64,000 nucleotides of DNA from Pseudomonas khavaziana (GCF_019145205.1 NZ_JAHSTT010000008.1:248001-312000), one strand, 5' to 3'; counted from the first letter of the stretch, positions 18,429 to 28,207 are shown. Notes: generated by a model from the sequence alone, not told the origin. Program-made: numbers and translations.

Positions 18429-19771
18429 CCCTTCGCCCCGGCACGTCGTTCATACCAGCCCAGCATCGGCTGGGTACTCAGGCCGTGAACGACGATGCTC
18501 AGGGCGATCACCGACAGGGTAAGGTTCACCGCCACCGTGCTGCTGGTGCCGATCAGCCCATGGTTGAGCGCATAGAACAGGTAGTAAATGCTACCGATTC
18601 CGCGAATCCCGAACCAACTCATCAGCCCGCGTTGCCGATGGTCCAGCAGGCCGCCCCAAGGCACGGCAAACACACTGACCGGGCGAATCACCCCAAACAG
18701 CAACGCCGCCACCGCCAGCGCGCGCCAGTCCCAGTGGCTGACCAGCACGATGCCCAACAGCGTTACCAGGAACACTTCCATGGAGCGCTCCACCAGGCTG
18801 CCGAACGACAGCATGTCGTTCATCATCACCCCGGCGGCGATTTGCGTGTCCTGCAATTGGCTGACGTCGCCGTGCAGGGCCTGTTCAGGTTCCACCTCAA
18901 GGTGACCCACCACCGGTTGCGCCAGGTGTTCGGCCGGTGTATCGGCGTTGCCGGTGGATTTGACCTCGGCTTGGCGCAGGCCCAGGCCCGCCGCAAACAC
19001 GGCAAGGAAGCCGTAGCCGCCGACGGCTTCAGCTGCCACGTAAGCCAGGGCGATCAGTGCCAGGGTCAGGTAATCATTGGGCGACAAAGTGCTGTCCGCA
19101 TTGGTGATGCGCATGCGCAATGTGACCCGGCCGATGCCGCGACCCATCCAGTAGCCAATCAGCAGTCCCGCCGGCACCGCCCATAGCAGGTTCTTCAATA
19201 TCCAGCCGCCTAGCCAGTCGCCGTCAAACCCGCCGTGTTGCATGAACAACAGGCCGAATATCACAAAGGGGAAGGCTGTACCGTCGTTCAAGCCGGCCTC
19301 GCCGGACAAACCGAAGCGCAGGGCGTCATAGTCCTGGGCATTGTTGACCTGCACCAGGCCGGCCAGCACCGGGTCGGTCGGCGCGAGCATGGCGCCCACT
19401 AGCAGCGAAACGCCCCACGAAAGTTGCAACAGGTAGTGCAGCACCAGGCAGGTGCCGAGGATGGTCAGCAACATCACCGGCCCGGCCATGCCAAACGCAA
19501 TGCGCCAGGTGCGATGGCGCAGAGGCAGGCGTAATTTCAAGCCGCTGACGAATAGCGAAAACAGCACTGCGACTTCGGTCAAGTGCTCCATCCAGCGCGC
19601 CGAGCCCTTGATGTCCAGGTGCAACAGGTCCACGCCCAACGGGCCGATGGCGATGCCCAGCAGCAGGCAGACTGCCGAGGTGGTCACGGGCATCCAGCGC
19701 AGGTAGGAGGAGGTGAGGGCGAGGGTGAGCAGTACGGCGCCGAGCACAGCCATCCAGAGAATAAAAGTCAT
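18419..19771 (-). CDS. CPA1-family Na+(K+)/H+ antiporter
   Basis: Inner-membrane cation/proton exchanger, 450 residues, about 12 hydrophobic segments. Family signatures are visible: GAMLAPTDPVLAGLVQV (the T-D-P motif), then GLSGEAGLNDGTAFPFV carrying the N-D pair for ion binding. A hydrophilic loop near residues 275-310 separates the last helices. Role: pH or sodium homeostasis (family knowledge). Convergent with the acidic miniproteins, with a 10-base overlap of stops; divergent from the aminotransferase gene. Confidence 0.88.
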   Translation of the reverse strand: MTFILWMAVLGAVLLTLALTSSYLRWMPVTTSAVCLLLGIAIGPLGVDLLHLDIKGSARWMEHLTEVAVLFSLFVSGLKLRLPLRHRTWRIAFGMAGPVMLLTILGTCLVLHYLLQLSWGVSLLVGAMLAPTDPVLAGLVQVNNAQDYDALRFGLSGEAGLNDGTAFPFVIFGLLFMQHGGFDGDWLGGWILKNLLWAVPAGLLIGYWMGRGIGRVTLRMRITNADSTLSPNDYLTLALIALAYVAAEAVGGYGFLAVFAAGLGLRQAEVKSTGNADTPAEHLAQPVVGHLEVEPEQALHGDVSQLQDTQIAAGVMMNDMLSFGSLVERSMEVFLVTLLGIVLVSHWDWRALAVAALLFGVIRPVSVFAVPWGGLLDHRQRGLMSWFGIRGIGSIYYLFYALNHGLIGTSSTVAVNLTLSVIALSIVVHGLSTQPMLGWYERRAGAKGQS

Positions 19772-19953
19772 CGAGCGCGTTCCAGGGCCTTGGTCTATGC
19801 AGGTTTGAGGACGGTCGAGGGATGCAGGTTCAATGTGATTACAGCCACATGTTGGCCGTTGAAGGAGCGCTGGGTATGCACTATGTTGAATCCTCCTTCC
19901 CGTTCACCTATCAACGGGTTCACGTCTTTTCATTTTGAACCAGAGGCCCTGGC

Positions 19954-21159
19954 ATGCGGTTTTCCCCCTTCGTCGAACAAATTGCAGGGCAGGGCGTCGC
20001 CGCCTGGGACATCCACCACGCTGCGTTCCAGGCCGCCAGCCAGGGCGAAGACATCATTATCCTCAGTGTCGGCGACCCGGATTTCGCCACGCCATCCTTC
20101 ATCACCGACGCCGCCGTCAAAGCCCTGCACATGGGCGATTCCCATTACACCGAGATCCCCGGTCGCCCGGCCCTGCGCGAGGCAGTCGCGGCGCGCTACA
20201 GCAATACCCTGGATCGCCCGCTGACTGCCGATAACGTGATCATCGTGGCCGGTGCGCAGAACGCGTTGTTTATCAGCTCGCTGTGCCTGCTGCAGGCTGG
20301 CGACGAGGTATTGGTGCTCGATCCGATGTACGTCACCTACGAGGCCACGCTCAAGGCCAGCGGCGCGACCCTGGTGCGAGTGCCATGCAGTGCGCAATCC
20401 GGCTTTCGCCTGGAGCCACAGTTGCTCGCCGCCGCGATCACCCCACGTACGCGGGCGATGTTCTTTTCCAACCCGAACAATCCGACTGGGGTGGTGCTCA
20501 ACCTGCACGAACTGCAAGCCATCGCCGAACTTGCGATCGCCCATGACCTGTGGGTGGTGGTGGATGAGGTCTACGAAAGCCTGGTGTTTGACGGCCAGTA
20601 CCACAGCCTTGCGGCATTGCCCGGCATGGCTGAGCGCTGCATCGTCATCGGCAGCTTGTCAAAGTCCCATGCCATGACCGGATGGCGTATCGGCTGGCTC
20701 ATCGCCGCGCCGCAGATGGTCAAGCACGCCGAAACCCTGATGTTGAGCATGCTGTACGGCTTGCCGGGCTTTGTGATGGAGGCGGCGACGGCGGCGGTGT
20801 TGGCCCATGACCAGGTGACTGATGGCATGCGCGAGATCTACCGGCGCCGACGTGACCTGGTGGTGGCTGGCCTGAGTGCTTGCCCAGGCATCCAGGTGCA
20901 TGCGCCGCAAGCGGGTATGTTTGTGCTGGTGGATGTACGCGGTACGGGCCTCAGCTCCCTGGAGTTTGCCTGGCGCCTGTTTCGCGAGGCCGGGGTGTCG
21001 GTGCTGGACGCGGCGGCCTTTGGCGAGCCGGCCCAGGGGTTCGTCCGGCTGTCGTTTACCTTGGGTGAGGAGCGTCTGGCCGAGGCCTGTCGGCGGATCG
21101 CGCAGTTTGTCGCTAATCAGCCAAGGGCGGTAAACGCCGTTTCACCGGGGTTTTCTTGA
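19954..21159 (+). CDS. PLP-dependent class I aminotransferase, AruH-like (arginine:pyruvate transaminase type)
   Basis: 401 residues of fold type I aminotransferase. Substrate-binding NPNNPTG, Asp in VVVDEVYE and PLP lysine in SLSKSHAMTGWRIGW are all present. The N-terminus (AAWDIHHAAFQAASQGEDIIILSVGDPDF) and SKSHAMTGWR resemble P. aeruginosa AruH of the arginine transaminase pathway, but AruI and the other aru genes are absent, so the substrate is not settled. The 3' end overlaps the convergent Lrp regulator gene by 47 bases. Neighbouring Lrp regulator and EamA exporter suggest an amino-acid related unit. Confidence 0.82.
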   Translation: MRFSPFVEQIAGQGVAAWDIHHAAFQAASQGEDIIILSVGDPDFATPSFITDAAVKALHMGDSHYTEIPGRPALREAVAARYSNTLDRPLTADNVIIVAGAQNALFISSLCLLQAGDEVLVLDPMYVTYEATLKASGATLVRVPCSAQSGFRLEPQLLAAAITPRTRAMFFSNPNNPTGVVLNLHELQAIAELAIAHDLWVVVDEVYESLVFDGQYHSLAALPGMAERCIVIGSLSKSHAMTGWRIGWLIAAPQMVKHAETLMLSMLYGLPGFVMEAATAAVLAHDQVTDGMREIYRRRRDLVVAGLSACPGIQVHAPQAGMFVLVDVRGTGLSSLEFAWRLFREAGVSVLDAAAFGEPAQGFVRLSFTLGEERLAEACRRIAQFVANQPRAVNAVSPGFS

Positions 21160-21553
21160 CGATCGCTGTGTTGGTTTCGGCATAGGTATTGAGCCGGTCG
21201 AGCAGGACGTCCAGATGCTCCATCGTGCGCACATGCAGGCGTGCGATAAAGCAATCCTCACCGGTGACCTTGTCGCATTCGGTGAACTCGGGTATCGCCT
21301 GGATCTGGCGTTCCACCTCCTGCAATTTGCCGGGCAGGGGGCGGATGCGCACGATGGCTTGCAGCAGGTAGCCGAAATGCCTGGGGTCGATAACGACGGT
21401 GTAGTGAGTCAGCACACCGCGTTCTTCCAGGCGCCGCAGGCGTTCGCTGACGCTCGGTGAAGACAAACCGGTGATGCCCGCCAGCGCCTTGAGGGACAGT
21501 CGCGAGTCGTCCATCAAGGCCGCGATCAATTGCTGGTCGATTGTGTCGATCAT
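21113..21553 (-). CDS. Lrp/AsnC-family transcriptional regulator
   Basis: 146 residues. N-terminal winged helix-turn-helix (DQQLIAALMDDSRLSLKALAGITGLSSPSVSERLRRLEERGVL in outline) and C-terminal RAM domain with the typical CDKVTGEDCFIARLHV strand. Divergent from the EamA exporter, 108 bases apart, and 3'-overlapping the aminotransferase, so it probably senses an amino acid and controls the exporter, perhaps the aminotransferase too (inference). The divergent spacer contains the palindrome CCTCACTTGAGG at the exporter ribosome-binding site. Confidence 0.9.
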   Translation of the reverse strand: MIDTIDQQLIAALMDDSRLSLKALAGITGLSSPSVSERLRRLEERGVLTHYTVVIDPRHFGYLLQAIVRIRPLPGKLQEVERQIQAIPEFTECDKVTGEDCFIARLHVRTMEHLDVLLDRLNTYAETNTAIVKKTPVKRRLPPLAD

Positions 21554-21661
21554 GCTATCCGCCTAATAAGGAAAGGTGATTTCTGGGTTCTGCCTTTTTT
21601 TGTCGCTGTAGCCGTGTCGAGCAGATTGCCATAATTGAGCCTCACTTGAGGAGTTTCAATC

Positions 21662-22564
21662 ATGGATTCATCCATCCGTCGCGGGTCGTGGGAAATGGTC
21701 GCCGCCATGCTGATCTCGGGCAGCATTGGCTGGTTTGTGCTGGTGTCTGGCGTGTCGGTGATCGAAGCGGTGTTCTGGCGCTGCGTGATCGGCGCGCTGA
21801 CGTTGTTGCTGGTGTGCGCTTGGCTGGGTTATCTGCGCCTGGACCTGCTCAACTGGGCGACGCTGGGGCTGGCAGTGCTCAGCGGCGTGGCTATCGTCGG
21901 TAACTGGCTGCTGCTGTTCGAATCCTATTCGCGCGCATCGATTGCCATCAGTACGGCGGTGTACAACGTGCAGCCATTCATGTTGGTGATGCTGGCAGCG
22001 CTGTTTCTCGGTGAAAAAATCACCGTGCAGAAACTGGCGTGGTTGAGCGTAGCCTTCGTGGGCATGTTGGCGATTGTCACCGCCCACGGCGAGCAAACGA
22101 GCGGCGGCAATTACCTGGTGGGTATTGCATTGGCCCTCGGCGCGGCCTTCTTGTATGCGATAGCCGCGCTGATCATCAAACGCCTCAAGGCGGTGCCGCC
22201 GCATCTGATGGCGCTGATCCAGGTGGTCACTGGCGCGGTACTGCTGGCGCCGCTGGTGCCCTGGAATGGCTTGCCGACATCCACCAATGCCTGGGCCGCA
22301 CTGGTGACGTTAGGCGTGGTACACACAGGCCTGATGTATGTGCTGTTGTATGGCGCGATCCAGAAACTGCCAACCGCGATCACCGGAGCACTGTCGTTCA
22401 TCTACCCGATTGCGGCGATTTTCGTCGACTGGATTGCCTTCGGGCATCGTCTGGGTTGGCTGCAATGGCTGGGGGTGGCGGCGATTCTGCTGGCGGCGGC
22501 AGGGTTACAGCGGGGCTGGTGGTGGCGTTCAAAAACTAAAAGCATTTTGGCGAGTCTTGATTAG
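21662..22564 (+). CDS. EamA/DMT-family transporter (probable metabolite exporter)
   Basis: 300 residues and about ten hydrophobic segments in two EamA repeats (residues 1-140 and 150-290). Typical features include ISTAVYNVQPFMLVMLAALFLGEKI at the end of the first repeat and ALSFIYPIAAIFVDWIAFGH in the second. GAGGAG precedes ATG 21662 by 8 bases. Members export amino acids or other small metabolites; the divergent Lrp regulator supports an amino-acid substrate. The final residues and downstream spacer become AT-rich, marking the boundary to the unusual next gene. Confidence 0.88.
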   Translation: MDSSIRRGSWEMVAAMLISGSIGWFVLVSGVSVIEAVFWRCVIGALTLLLVCAWLGYLRLDLLNWATLGLAVLSGVAIVGNWLLLFESYSRASIAISTAVYNVQPFMLVMLAALFLGEKITVQKLAWLSVAFVGMLAIVTAHGEQTSGGNYLVGIALALGAAFLYAIAALIIKRLKAVPPHLMALIQVVTGAVLLAPLVPWNGLPTSTNAWAALVTLGVVHTGLMYVLLYGAIQKLPTAITGALSFIYPIAAIFVDWIAFGHRLGWLQWLGVAAILLAAAGLQRGWWWRSKTKSILASLD

Positions 22565-22676
22565 TTTTAATCTTAGGGTATTTTAAATGCGCTAGTCCTC
22601 GGTTAATAAAAGTACCTCCAGCAATACCCAGGCAAAGCAAAAATTAATTTTAATTTATGGACGGGTTATTCAAGAA

Positions 22677-24215
22677 ATGGAAGTGGAGCGTTTGGAAAAT
22701 CTCCGAGAGTGGCCGATTCATCGGGGTTTTGACCCTGAAAAATCACTCTCTTCAGAAAAAGCAGGTCGTTTCTCGGAGTATGAAAAGTTTTCAGAGCGTC
22801 TGATTGACTACATAGAAAATTTTTTTAGACTTCCGTCTGGGTGTTTAGGGTTGGACAAGCGCGGGAGATTAAAGGCTACGCTTCAGACATTGAAGTTTCT
22901 TAGTGAAAAAGAGCTGCATGTCTTTTATGTTTGCTTCCCGGGAGGAGAGGAGGGTGTCAGGCTCCTTCAGATATTCGAATGCTTAGGAACTGTTCGATTC
23001 ACGCAATGTACGTTTTCCGTGAGTTGTGTAGATCTGCATCATCCAAGACTGTCTTTTTTTGATTGCGAATTTACCGAAGCCTATAATGTTAATAATTTGA
23101 AGTTGCGAAAAGATAAAGCCTATGACGACAGCCTTTATCAGCGATGTCAATTTCTTGGTGATGTCAGGTGTGGGAGCGAGGAAGAAAAAGAAACACTACT
23201 AATAAAATATCCAATTTTTTCTGGGTGTCTTTTCAAGGGTAGAGTTGTACTGGAGAACGTCGAGCTGGAAGGATATCTTATCGATGGTGATCGGCGTTTC
23301 GTATCTGAAATCCTCAGGCTGAAAGCGAAGAACTGCATATTTCATAGTGGGACCTATATAAATTCTCAAATCATGGAGTACGCTTTCTTTGAATCTTGCT
23401 TGTTCAAGGGGAAATTTGAATTTAAAGAGAATATTGTAAAACGCTTAAGGATTGATAACTGTAATTTCCAGGAGGTAGCAGATTTTTATAATACATCTCT
23501 GCAGCGGTTTTATTTGCGGAAAAGCATATTTGATACATTCGTTGGATTTGAGGAGTGCCGGTTTTCTCCTCCCCAAAGCGACCGTTCTCGAACCAAGTCG
23601 AGATTATTACGGTCGAGAGTCGCGCATTTTGAGTATGTCACTTTCTTAGCGTTTGCGAGTTTTCGTGGTGCTCAGTTTTATTCAGGCCTTGATCTTGAGA
23701 AAATTAATACGCTAGAGCAACCTAATTTTCATCGAGTATTCGTTGCGTTTGAGGGCACCAGAAGAGAGACGTTCAGGGTGATAAAGCATGCTCTGGATAG
23801 TCATGGCGCCCATATTGAGGCAAATGCATTTTTTGCGCTAGAGATGAAGCAACGTCAACAAGAACTACGCGCTCAAGGGGACTGGGCAGATAAATTCGTA
23901 TATAAAGTGAATTCATATACGTCAAATTTTGGCCAAAGCTATATTCGGCCTACAATGCTGACATTTGTATTTGCCGGGCTGTTCTATGCGCTCAGCAAGG
24001 GCCATCAAAATAATACGCTGTACAAACTATTTCCATCGTATGGCTCAGGTATTGAGCGAGGCTCAAAAATTGCAAACGAAATAGCGACGAGCATTATTCC
24101 GTTTAAACAGTTTTTGCATCCGGGTATGGAGCTTGTCAGTTTAACTTTTTATGTGATATTTGCCACGTTGATCTGGCAAATTGTTGTTTCTTTAAAGCGT
24201 AAAATCAGGCGCTAG
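22677..24215 (+). CDS. Unrecognised 512-residue protein with beta-helix-like repeats and C-terminal membrane segments
   Basis: I do not recognise a named family. The gene is strikingly AT-rich with A/T wobble bases, unlike everything around it, which points to horizontal acquisition. Residues 1-75 are charged. Residues about 105-300 contain recurring F-x-x-C-x-F motifs (FTQCTFSV, FFDCEFTE, YQRCQFLG, FSGCLFKG, FESCLFKG, IDNCNFQE, FEECRFSP), like a pentapeptide-repeat right-handed helix. Residues about 345-400 are charged helix. Then come SYTSNFGQSYIRPT, a hydrophobic span (about 418-436), and a second near 480-503, ending in Lys/Arg. Many pentapeptide-repeat proteins share such a two-helix C-terminus, resembling small ion channels. 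The start has only a weak AAGAA ribosome-binding site. Role unknown. Confidence 0.7.
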   Translation: MEVERLENLREWPIHRGFDPEKSLSSEKAGRFSEYEKFSERLIDYIENFFRLPSGCLGLDKRGRLKATLQTLKFLSEKELHVFYVCFPGGEEGVRLLQIFECLGTVRFTQCTFSVSCVDLHHPRLSFFDCEFTEAYNVNNLKLRKDKAYDDSLYQRCQFLGDVRCGSEEEKETLLIKYPIFSGCLFKGRVVLENVELEGYLIDGDRRFVSEILRLKAKNCIFHSGTYINSQIMEYAFFESCLFKGKFEFKENIVKRLRIDNCNFQEVADFYNTSLQRFYLRKSIFDTFVGFEECRFSPPQSDRSRTKSRLLRSRVAHFEYVTFLAFASFRGAQFYSGLDLEKINTLEQPNFHRVFVAFEGTRRETFRVIKHALDSHGAHIEANAFFALEMKQRQQELRAQGDWADKFVYKVNSYTSNFGQSYIRPTMLTFVFAGLFYALSKGHQNNTLYKLFPSYGSGIERGSKIANEIATSIIPFKQFLHPGMELVSLTFYVIFATLIWQIVVSLKRKIRR

Positions 24216-24277
24216 AGCCCTTCTCGTATGACAGACGGACCCTTTTAAACTCAAACTGGAAATCGTGTATGGAGAGG

Positions 24278-24308
24278 AGCAAGTACGGCATTAGGTGCCG
24301 TACTTGCT
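24278..24308. terminator. Bidirectional hairpin between convergent genes
   Basis: AGCAAGTACGGCA (24278-24290) pairs perfectly with TGCCGTACTTGCT (24296-24308) across a 5-base loop. It lies between the AT-rich gene and the convergent RlhA-like gene, 6 bases before the latter's stop. No long T-run follows on either strand, so it may work as a terminator for both directions or only as a 3' stabiliser. Confidence 0.6.
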
Positions 24309-24314
24309 TGGTTC

Positions 24315-26303
24315 TCAGTGCGGTCCGCGAGTGATGGTCTTGAGCAAGTCATCGGGGCTGATATAGCCCACCACGCTGCCCGGCTGCGGCAACCCAAGGA
24401 TATGCCCCTTGATCTTGCCCACCACATGCATTTCGCAGGGCTTGCAGTCGAACTTCAAGGTCAGCACTTCGTCGCCGTGAATCAACTGCATCGGCGCTAC
24501 CTTGGTTTTCACCCCGGTCACGCCCTTGGCCTGTTTTGGGCACAGGTTGAACGAGAATCGCAGGCAATGCTTGGTGATCATCACCGGTACGTCGCCGGTT
24601 TCTTCGTGGGCTTCAAAGGCCGCGTCGATCAGCTTTACGCCGTGACGGTGGTAGAAGTCCCGGGCTTTCTGGTTGTAGACGTTGGCCAGGAACGACAGGT
24701 GCGCCTCGGGGTAGACCGGTGGCGGCGAGGTTTCGGCCTTGCGCCCGCCCCGTGGGTGCGCCTCGATGCGGGCAGCGGTCAGCGCCTCGATCACTTCACG
24801 GCGCAATGCCTTGAGCTGCGAGTTGGGGATAAAGAACGCCTGCGGCGCATCCAGCTCGATGCGGGTGGCGTGGTATTCGGTGGTGCCAAGCTGGCCAAGC
24901 AGGTCGCGCAACGTGTCGAGCGCCTGTTCCGGCTTGTTGGCCACGCCAAACGGGCCGGGCAGGGTGACGCTGGCGCTGATACCTTCTTCGCTGGTGGCGG
25001 TGACTTGCAGCTGGTCTTCACGCAGGCGTGCCCCCCATGACAGGCCGATACGGCGCTCGGCCGAGGTCTTCAACAGCGCCTGTTGCCAGTTATGGTCCAG
25101 GTTGCGGTTCAGCGGGTGGTTGGGGCGCAGCTGATGCAGGCCGGCGGGCATTTCATTCGGTTCGACGCGATAGCGATAGCGCTTTTCGCCGTCTTCTTCG
25201 AACTCGCCTTTAGGCTCGGCGATATTGGCGCGGAACCCCACCACTTCACGCTTGACCAGCACATTCAAGCCATCGCCGTTGGACAGCGGCTCTTGGGTGA
25301 CCACCTGCAAGTCACGCTTGCCGGCTTTTTCCACCACCCCCACCGGCAGGCCGGTGAAGGTCGGGGTGTCGAACGCGCCGATGTCGATCTTGCGGTCGGT
25401 GACGAAGTAATCGGTGCTGCCGCGGTGGAAGGTTTTTTCCGGGTCGGGCACGAAGAAATGCGCGGTGCGGCCGCTGGAAGCTCGGGCCAGGTCCGGGCGG
25501 TCTTCGAGGATTTCGTCTAGGCGCTGGCGGTAGTAGGCGGTGATGTTCTTCACATAGCCCATGTCCTTGTAGCGACCTTCGATCTTGAATGAGCGCACGC
25601 CGGCTTCGACCAGGGCACGCAGGTTGGCGCTCTGGTTGTTGTCCTTCATCGACAGCAGGTGCTTTTCAAACGCGACCACGCGGCCCTGGTCATCTTTCAA
25701 GGTGTACGGCAGGCGGCACGCCTGGGAGCAGTCACCGCGGTTGGCGCTGCGGCCATTTTGCGCGTGGGAGATGTTGCACTGCCCGGAGAACGCCACGCAC
25801 AGCGCGCCGTGGATAAAGAACTCGATGGCGGCATCGGTCTCGTCGGCGATGGCGCGGATTTCTTGCAGGTTCAGCTCGCGAGCCAATACCAACTGCGAGA
25901 AACCGGCCTGGTCGAGAAACTTGGCGCGGCCCAGGGTGCGGATGTCGGTCTGGGTGCTGGCGTGCAGCTCGATGGGCGGTATATCCAGTTCCATTACGCC
26001 CAGGTCCTGCACGATCAGCGCGTCAACACCGGCATCGTAGAGTTGATGGATCAGCTTGCGCGCAGGTTCCAGCTCGTTGTCATGCAAGATGGTGTTGATG
26101 GTGGTGAACACACGGGCATGGTAACGCCGGGCAAACTCCACCAGCTGAGCGATATCGCTCACCTCGTTACAGGCATTATGGCGAGCGCCGAAGCTCGGCC
26201 CGCCGATGTAGATGGCGTCGGCGCCATGCAGGATCGCCTCGCGCGCAATAGCGACATCGCGGGCAGGGCTGAGCAATTCCAGGTGATGCTTGGGCAAGGA
26301 CAT
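24315..26303 (-). CDS. U32 peptidase-family protein, RlhA-like (23S rRNA hydroxylation type)
   Basis: About 662 residues from ATG 26303 (MSLPKHHLELLSPARD); the open frame extends further up but homologues begin here. Peptidase U32 signature region present (CVAFSGQCNISH, then RGDCSQACRLPY), with Cys that could bind Fe-S. The extra collagenase-like C-terminal domain ends CPKQ...CKPCEMHVVGKIKG. The length fits the long RlhA/YdcP branch (23S rRNA C2501 hydroxylation) better than TrhP/YegQ (about 450 residues). That assignment rests on length and domain order; protease activity is unlikely. Monocistronic, convergent with the AT-rich gene. Confidence 0.82.
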   Translation of the reverse strand: MSLPKHHLELLSPARDVAIAREAILHGADAIYIGGPSFGARHNACNEVSDIAQLVEFARRYHARVFTTINTILHDNELEPARKLIHQLYDAGVDALIVQDLGVMELDIPPIELHASTQTDIRTLGRAKFLDQAGFSQLVLARELNLQEIRAIADETDAAIEFFIHGALCVAFSGQCNISHAQNGRSANRGDCSQACRLPYTLKDDQGRVVAFEKHLLSMKDNNQSANLRALVEAGVRSFKIEGRYKDMGYVKNITAYYRQRLDEILEDRPDLARASSGRTAHFFVPDPEKTFHRGSTDYFVTDRKIDIGAFDTPTFTGLPVGVVEKAGKRDLQVVTQEPLSNGDGLNVLVKREVVGFRANIAEPKGEFEEDGEKRYRYRVEPNEMPAGLHQLRPNHPLNRNLDHNWQQALLKTSAERRIGLSWGARLREDQLQVTATSEEGISASVTLPGPFGVANKPEQALDTLRDLLGQLGTTEYHATRIELDAPQAFFIPNSQLKALRREVIEALTAARIEAHPRGGRKAETSPPPVYPEAHLSFLANVYNQKARDFYHRHGVKLIDAAFEAHEETGDVPVMITKHCLRFSFNLCPKQAKGVTGVKTKVAPMQLIHGDEVLTLKFDCKPCEMHVVGKIKGHILGLPQPGSVVGYISPDDLLKTITRGPH

Positions 26304-26557
26304 AGTTTTTTTAGTCAGGCTTGTCACGGTCGAGGCGCGCATTGTAGCCGTGAAATGCCTGGGCGGCATCTACCGCAGGGCTGTGGGCCCTCAGGCTACC
26401 CCGGACTCAATAGGTGAGCGCCGGGCCGGATTGGCCAAACCAGTCAGCCAGGTTGAAGGATTTGACCATTGCCGCTGCGACGCTCTGGAGCGACTATTCC
26501 AGCTGATTTATCGAGTCAAAAAGTCCTGAAAATAAAAATACAGAAGGATTGGAAACG

Positions 26558-28207
26558 ATGCGTGAGTATTTGGCTGCCACCTCCGGGTTTGATTACCAGC
26601 ACACCGTCGACGCCGCGCTGGCCGGCAACCTGCAGGCGTTGAATGCCTGTGTGGAATGCTGTGACCGCCACGCGCTGCCGGGGCGTATCGCGTTGTTCTC
26701 GGAGGGCAAGGACGGGCGCAGCGCCACGTCGACCTTCACCGAGCTGCAGGAACAGGCCGCACGCTTCGCCAACTTCCTGCTGTCCCAGGGCGTCAAGCGC
26801 GGTGACAAGGTCGCAGGCCTGTTGCCGCGCACGGCTGAGTTGCTGGTGGTGGTGCTCGCCACCTGGCGCATCGGCGCGGTGTACCAGCCGCTGTTTACCG
26901 CCTTTGGCCCCAAGGCCATCGAGCATCGCCTGAACAGCTCCGGGGCAGCGCTGGTGGTCACCGACGCGGTCAACCGTCCCAAGCTGGCCGAAGTCACCGG
27001 CTGCCCGACCATCGTCACGGTGGCCGGGGCCAGGGGTGAGGGCATCGTGCGCGGTGACTACAGCTTCTGGGCCGAACTGCCCAACCATGCCAACGTCTGC
27101 GAGCCGGTGATGCTGGGCGCTGACGACCCGTTCCTGCTGATGTTCACCTCCGGCACCACCGGCCCCTCCAAGGCGCTGTCGGTGCCACTCAAGGCGATTG
27201 TCGCGTTCCAGGGCTACATGCGCGACGCCGTGGACCTGCGCCCCGAAGATGCGTTCTGGAACGTCGCCGACCCGGGCTGGGCCTACGGCATCTATTTCGG
27301 CGTGACCGGGCCGCTGGCCATGGGGCATCCGATCACTTTCTACGATGGTCCGTTCACCCTGGAAAGCACCTGCCGTGTCATCAATAAATATGGGATCACC
27401 AACCTCGCCGGTTCGCCCACGGCGTACCGCCTGCTGATTGCCGGGGGCGAGCAGTTCGCCCGCTCGATCAAGGGCAAGCTGCGCATCGTCAGCAGTGCCG
27501 GCGAGCCGTTGAACCCGGAGGTGATCCGCTGGTTCGCCGATAGCCTGGGCGTGACCATCCACGACCACTATGGCCAGACTGAGTTGGGCATGGTGCTGTG
27601 CAATCACCATGGCCTGGCGCACCCGGTGCATGTGGGGTCGGCGGGCTTCGCCTCGCCCGGGCACCGCATCGTGGTGCTGGATGACCAGAATCAGGAACTG
27701 CCCGCCGGCCAGCCCGGCATTCTCGCCATCGACCGTGAACAATCGCCGATGTGCTGGTTCGCCGGCTATGAGGGCGTCAAGACCAAGGCGTTTGTGGGCA
27801 AGTACTACCTCAGTGGCGACACCGTGGAGCTGAACCCGGACGGCAGCATCAGTTTTGTCGGGCGCAGCGATGATGTGATCACCACGTCCGGTTACCGCGT
27901 TGGCCCATTCGATGTGGAAAGCGCGCTGGTCGAACACCCGGCGGTGGTTGAAGCCGCCGTGGTCGGCAAGCCTTGCCCGGAACGTACCGAACTGGTCAAG
28001 GCCTTCGTGGTGATCAGCGAGCAATACCGCGCCACCCCGGAATTGGCCGAAGAGCTGCGCCTGCATGTGCGCCAGCGCCTGGCTGCCCATGCTTACCCAC
28101 GAGAAATCGAATTTGTCAGCGACTTGCCCAAGACCCCGAGCGGCAAGCTGCAACGTTTTATTTTGCGTAATCAGGAAATTGCCAAGGCCCAGGCGGCCGT
28201 GGCTTGA
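26558..28207 (+). CDS. AMP-binding acyl-CoA synthetase
   Basis: First gene of a five-gene acyl-CoA oxidation operon. 549 residues of ANL superfamily: P-loop FTSGTTGPSK, adenine-binding YGQTELG, the YYLSGD motif with hinge region GRSDDVITTSGYRVGP, and catalytic Lys in TPSGKLQR. It activates a carboxylic acid to its CoA thioester via an adenylate. ATG 26558 is used (ribosome-binding site AGAAGGA). The order AMP-ligase, SDR, thiolase, acyl-CoA dehydrogenase matches P. aeruginosa PA2555-PA2552. Substrate is likely a short or branched acid, not proved by sequence. Confidence 0.88.
   Translation: MREYLAATSGFDYQHTVDAALAGNLQALNACVECCDRHALPGRIALFSEGKDGRSATSTFTELQEQAARFANFLLSQGVKRGDKVAGLLPRTAELLVVVLATWRIGAVYQPLFTAFGPKAIEHRLNSSGAALVVTDAVNRPKLAEVTGCPTIVTVAGARGEGIVRGDYSFWAELPNHANVCEPVMLGADDPFLLMFTSGTTGPSKALSVPLKAIVAFQGYMRDAVDLRPEDAFWNVADPGWAYGIYFGVTGPLAMGHPITFYDGPFTLESTCRVINKYGITNLAGSPTAYRLLIAGGEQFARSIKGKLRIVSSAGEPLNPEVIRWFADSLGVTIHDHYGQTELGMVLCNHHGLAHPVHVGSAGFASPGHRIVVLDDQNQELPAGQPGILAIDREQSPMCWFAGYEGVKTKAFVGKYYLSGDTVELNPDGSISFVGRSDDVITTSGYRVGPFDVESALVEHPAVVEAAVVGKPCPERTELVKAFVVISEQYRATPELAEELRLHVRQRLAAHAYPREIEFVSDLPKTPSGKLQRFILRNQEIAKAQAAVA

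Noticed and set aside
24315..26303. Reading the U32 protein as a secreted collagenase
   Set aside because: No signal peptide; length and Cys pattern fit the RNA-hydroxylation branch better.
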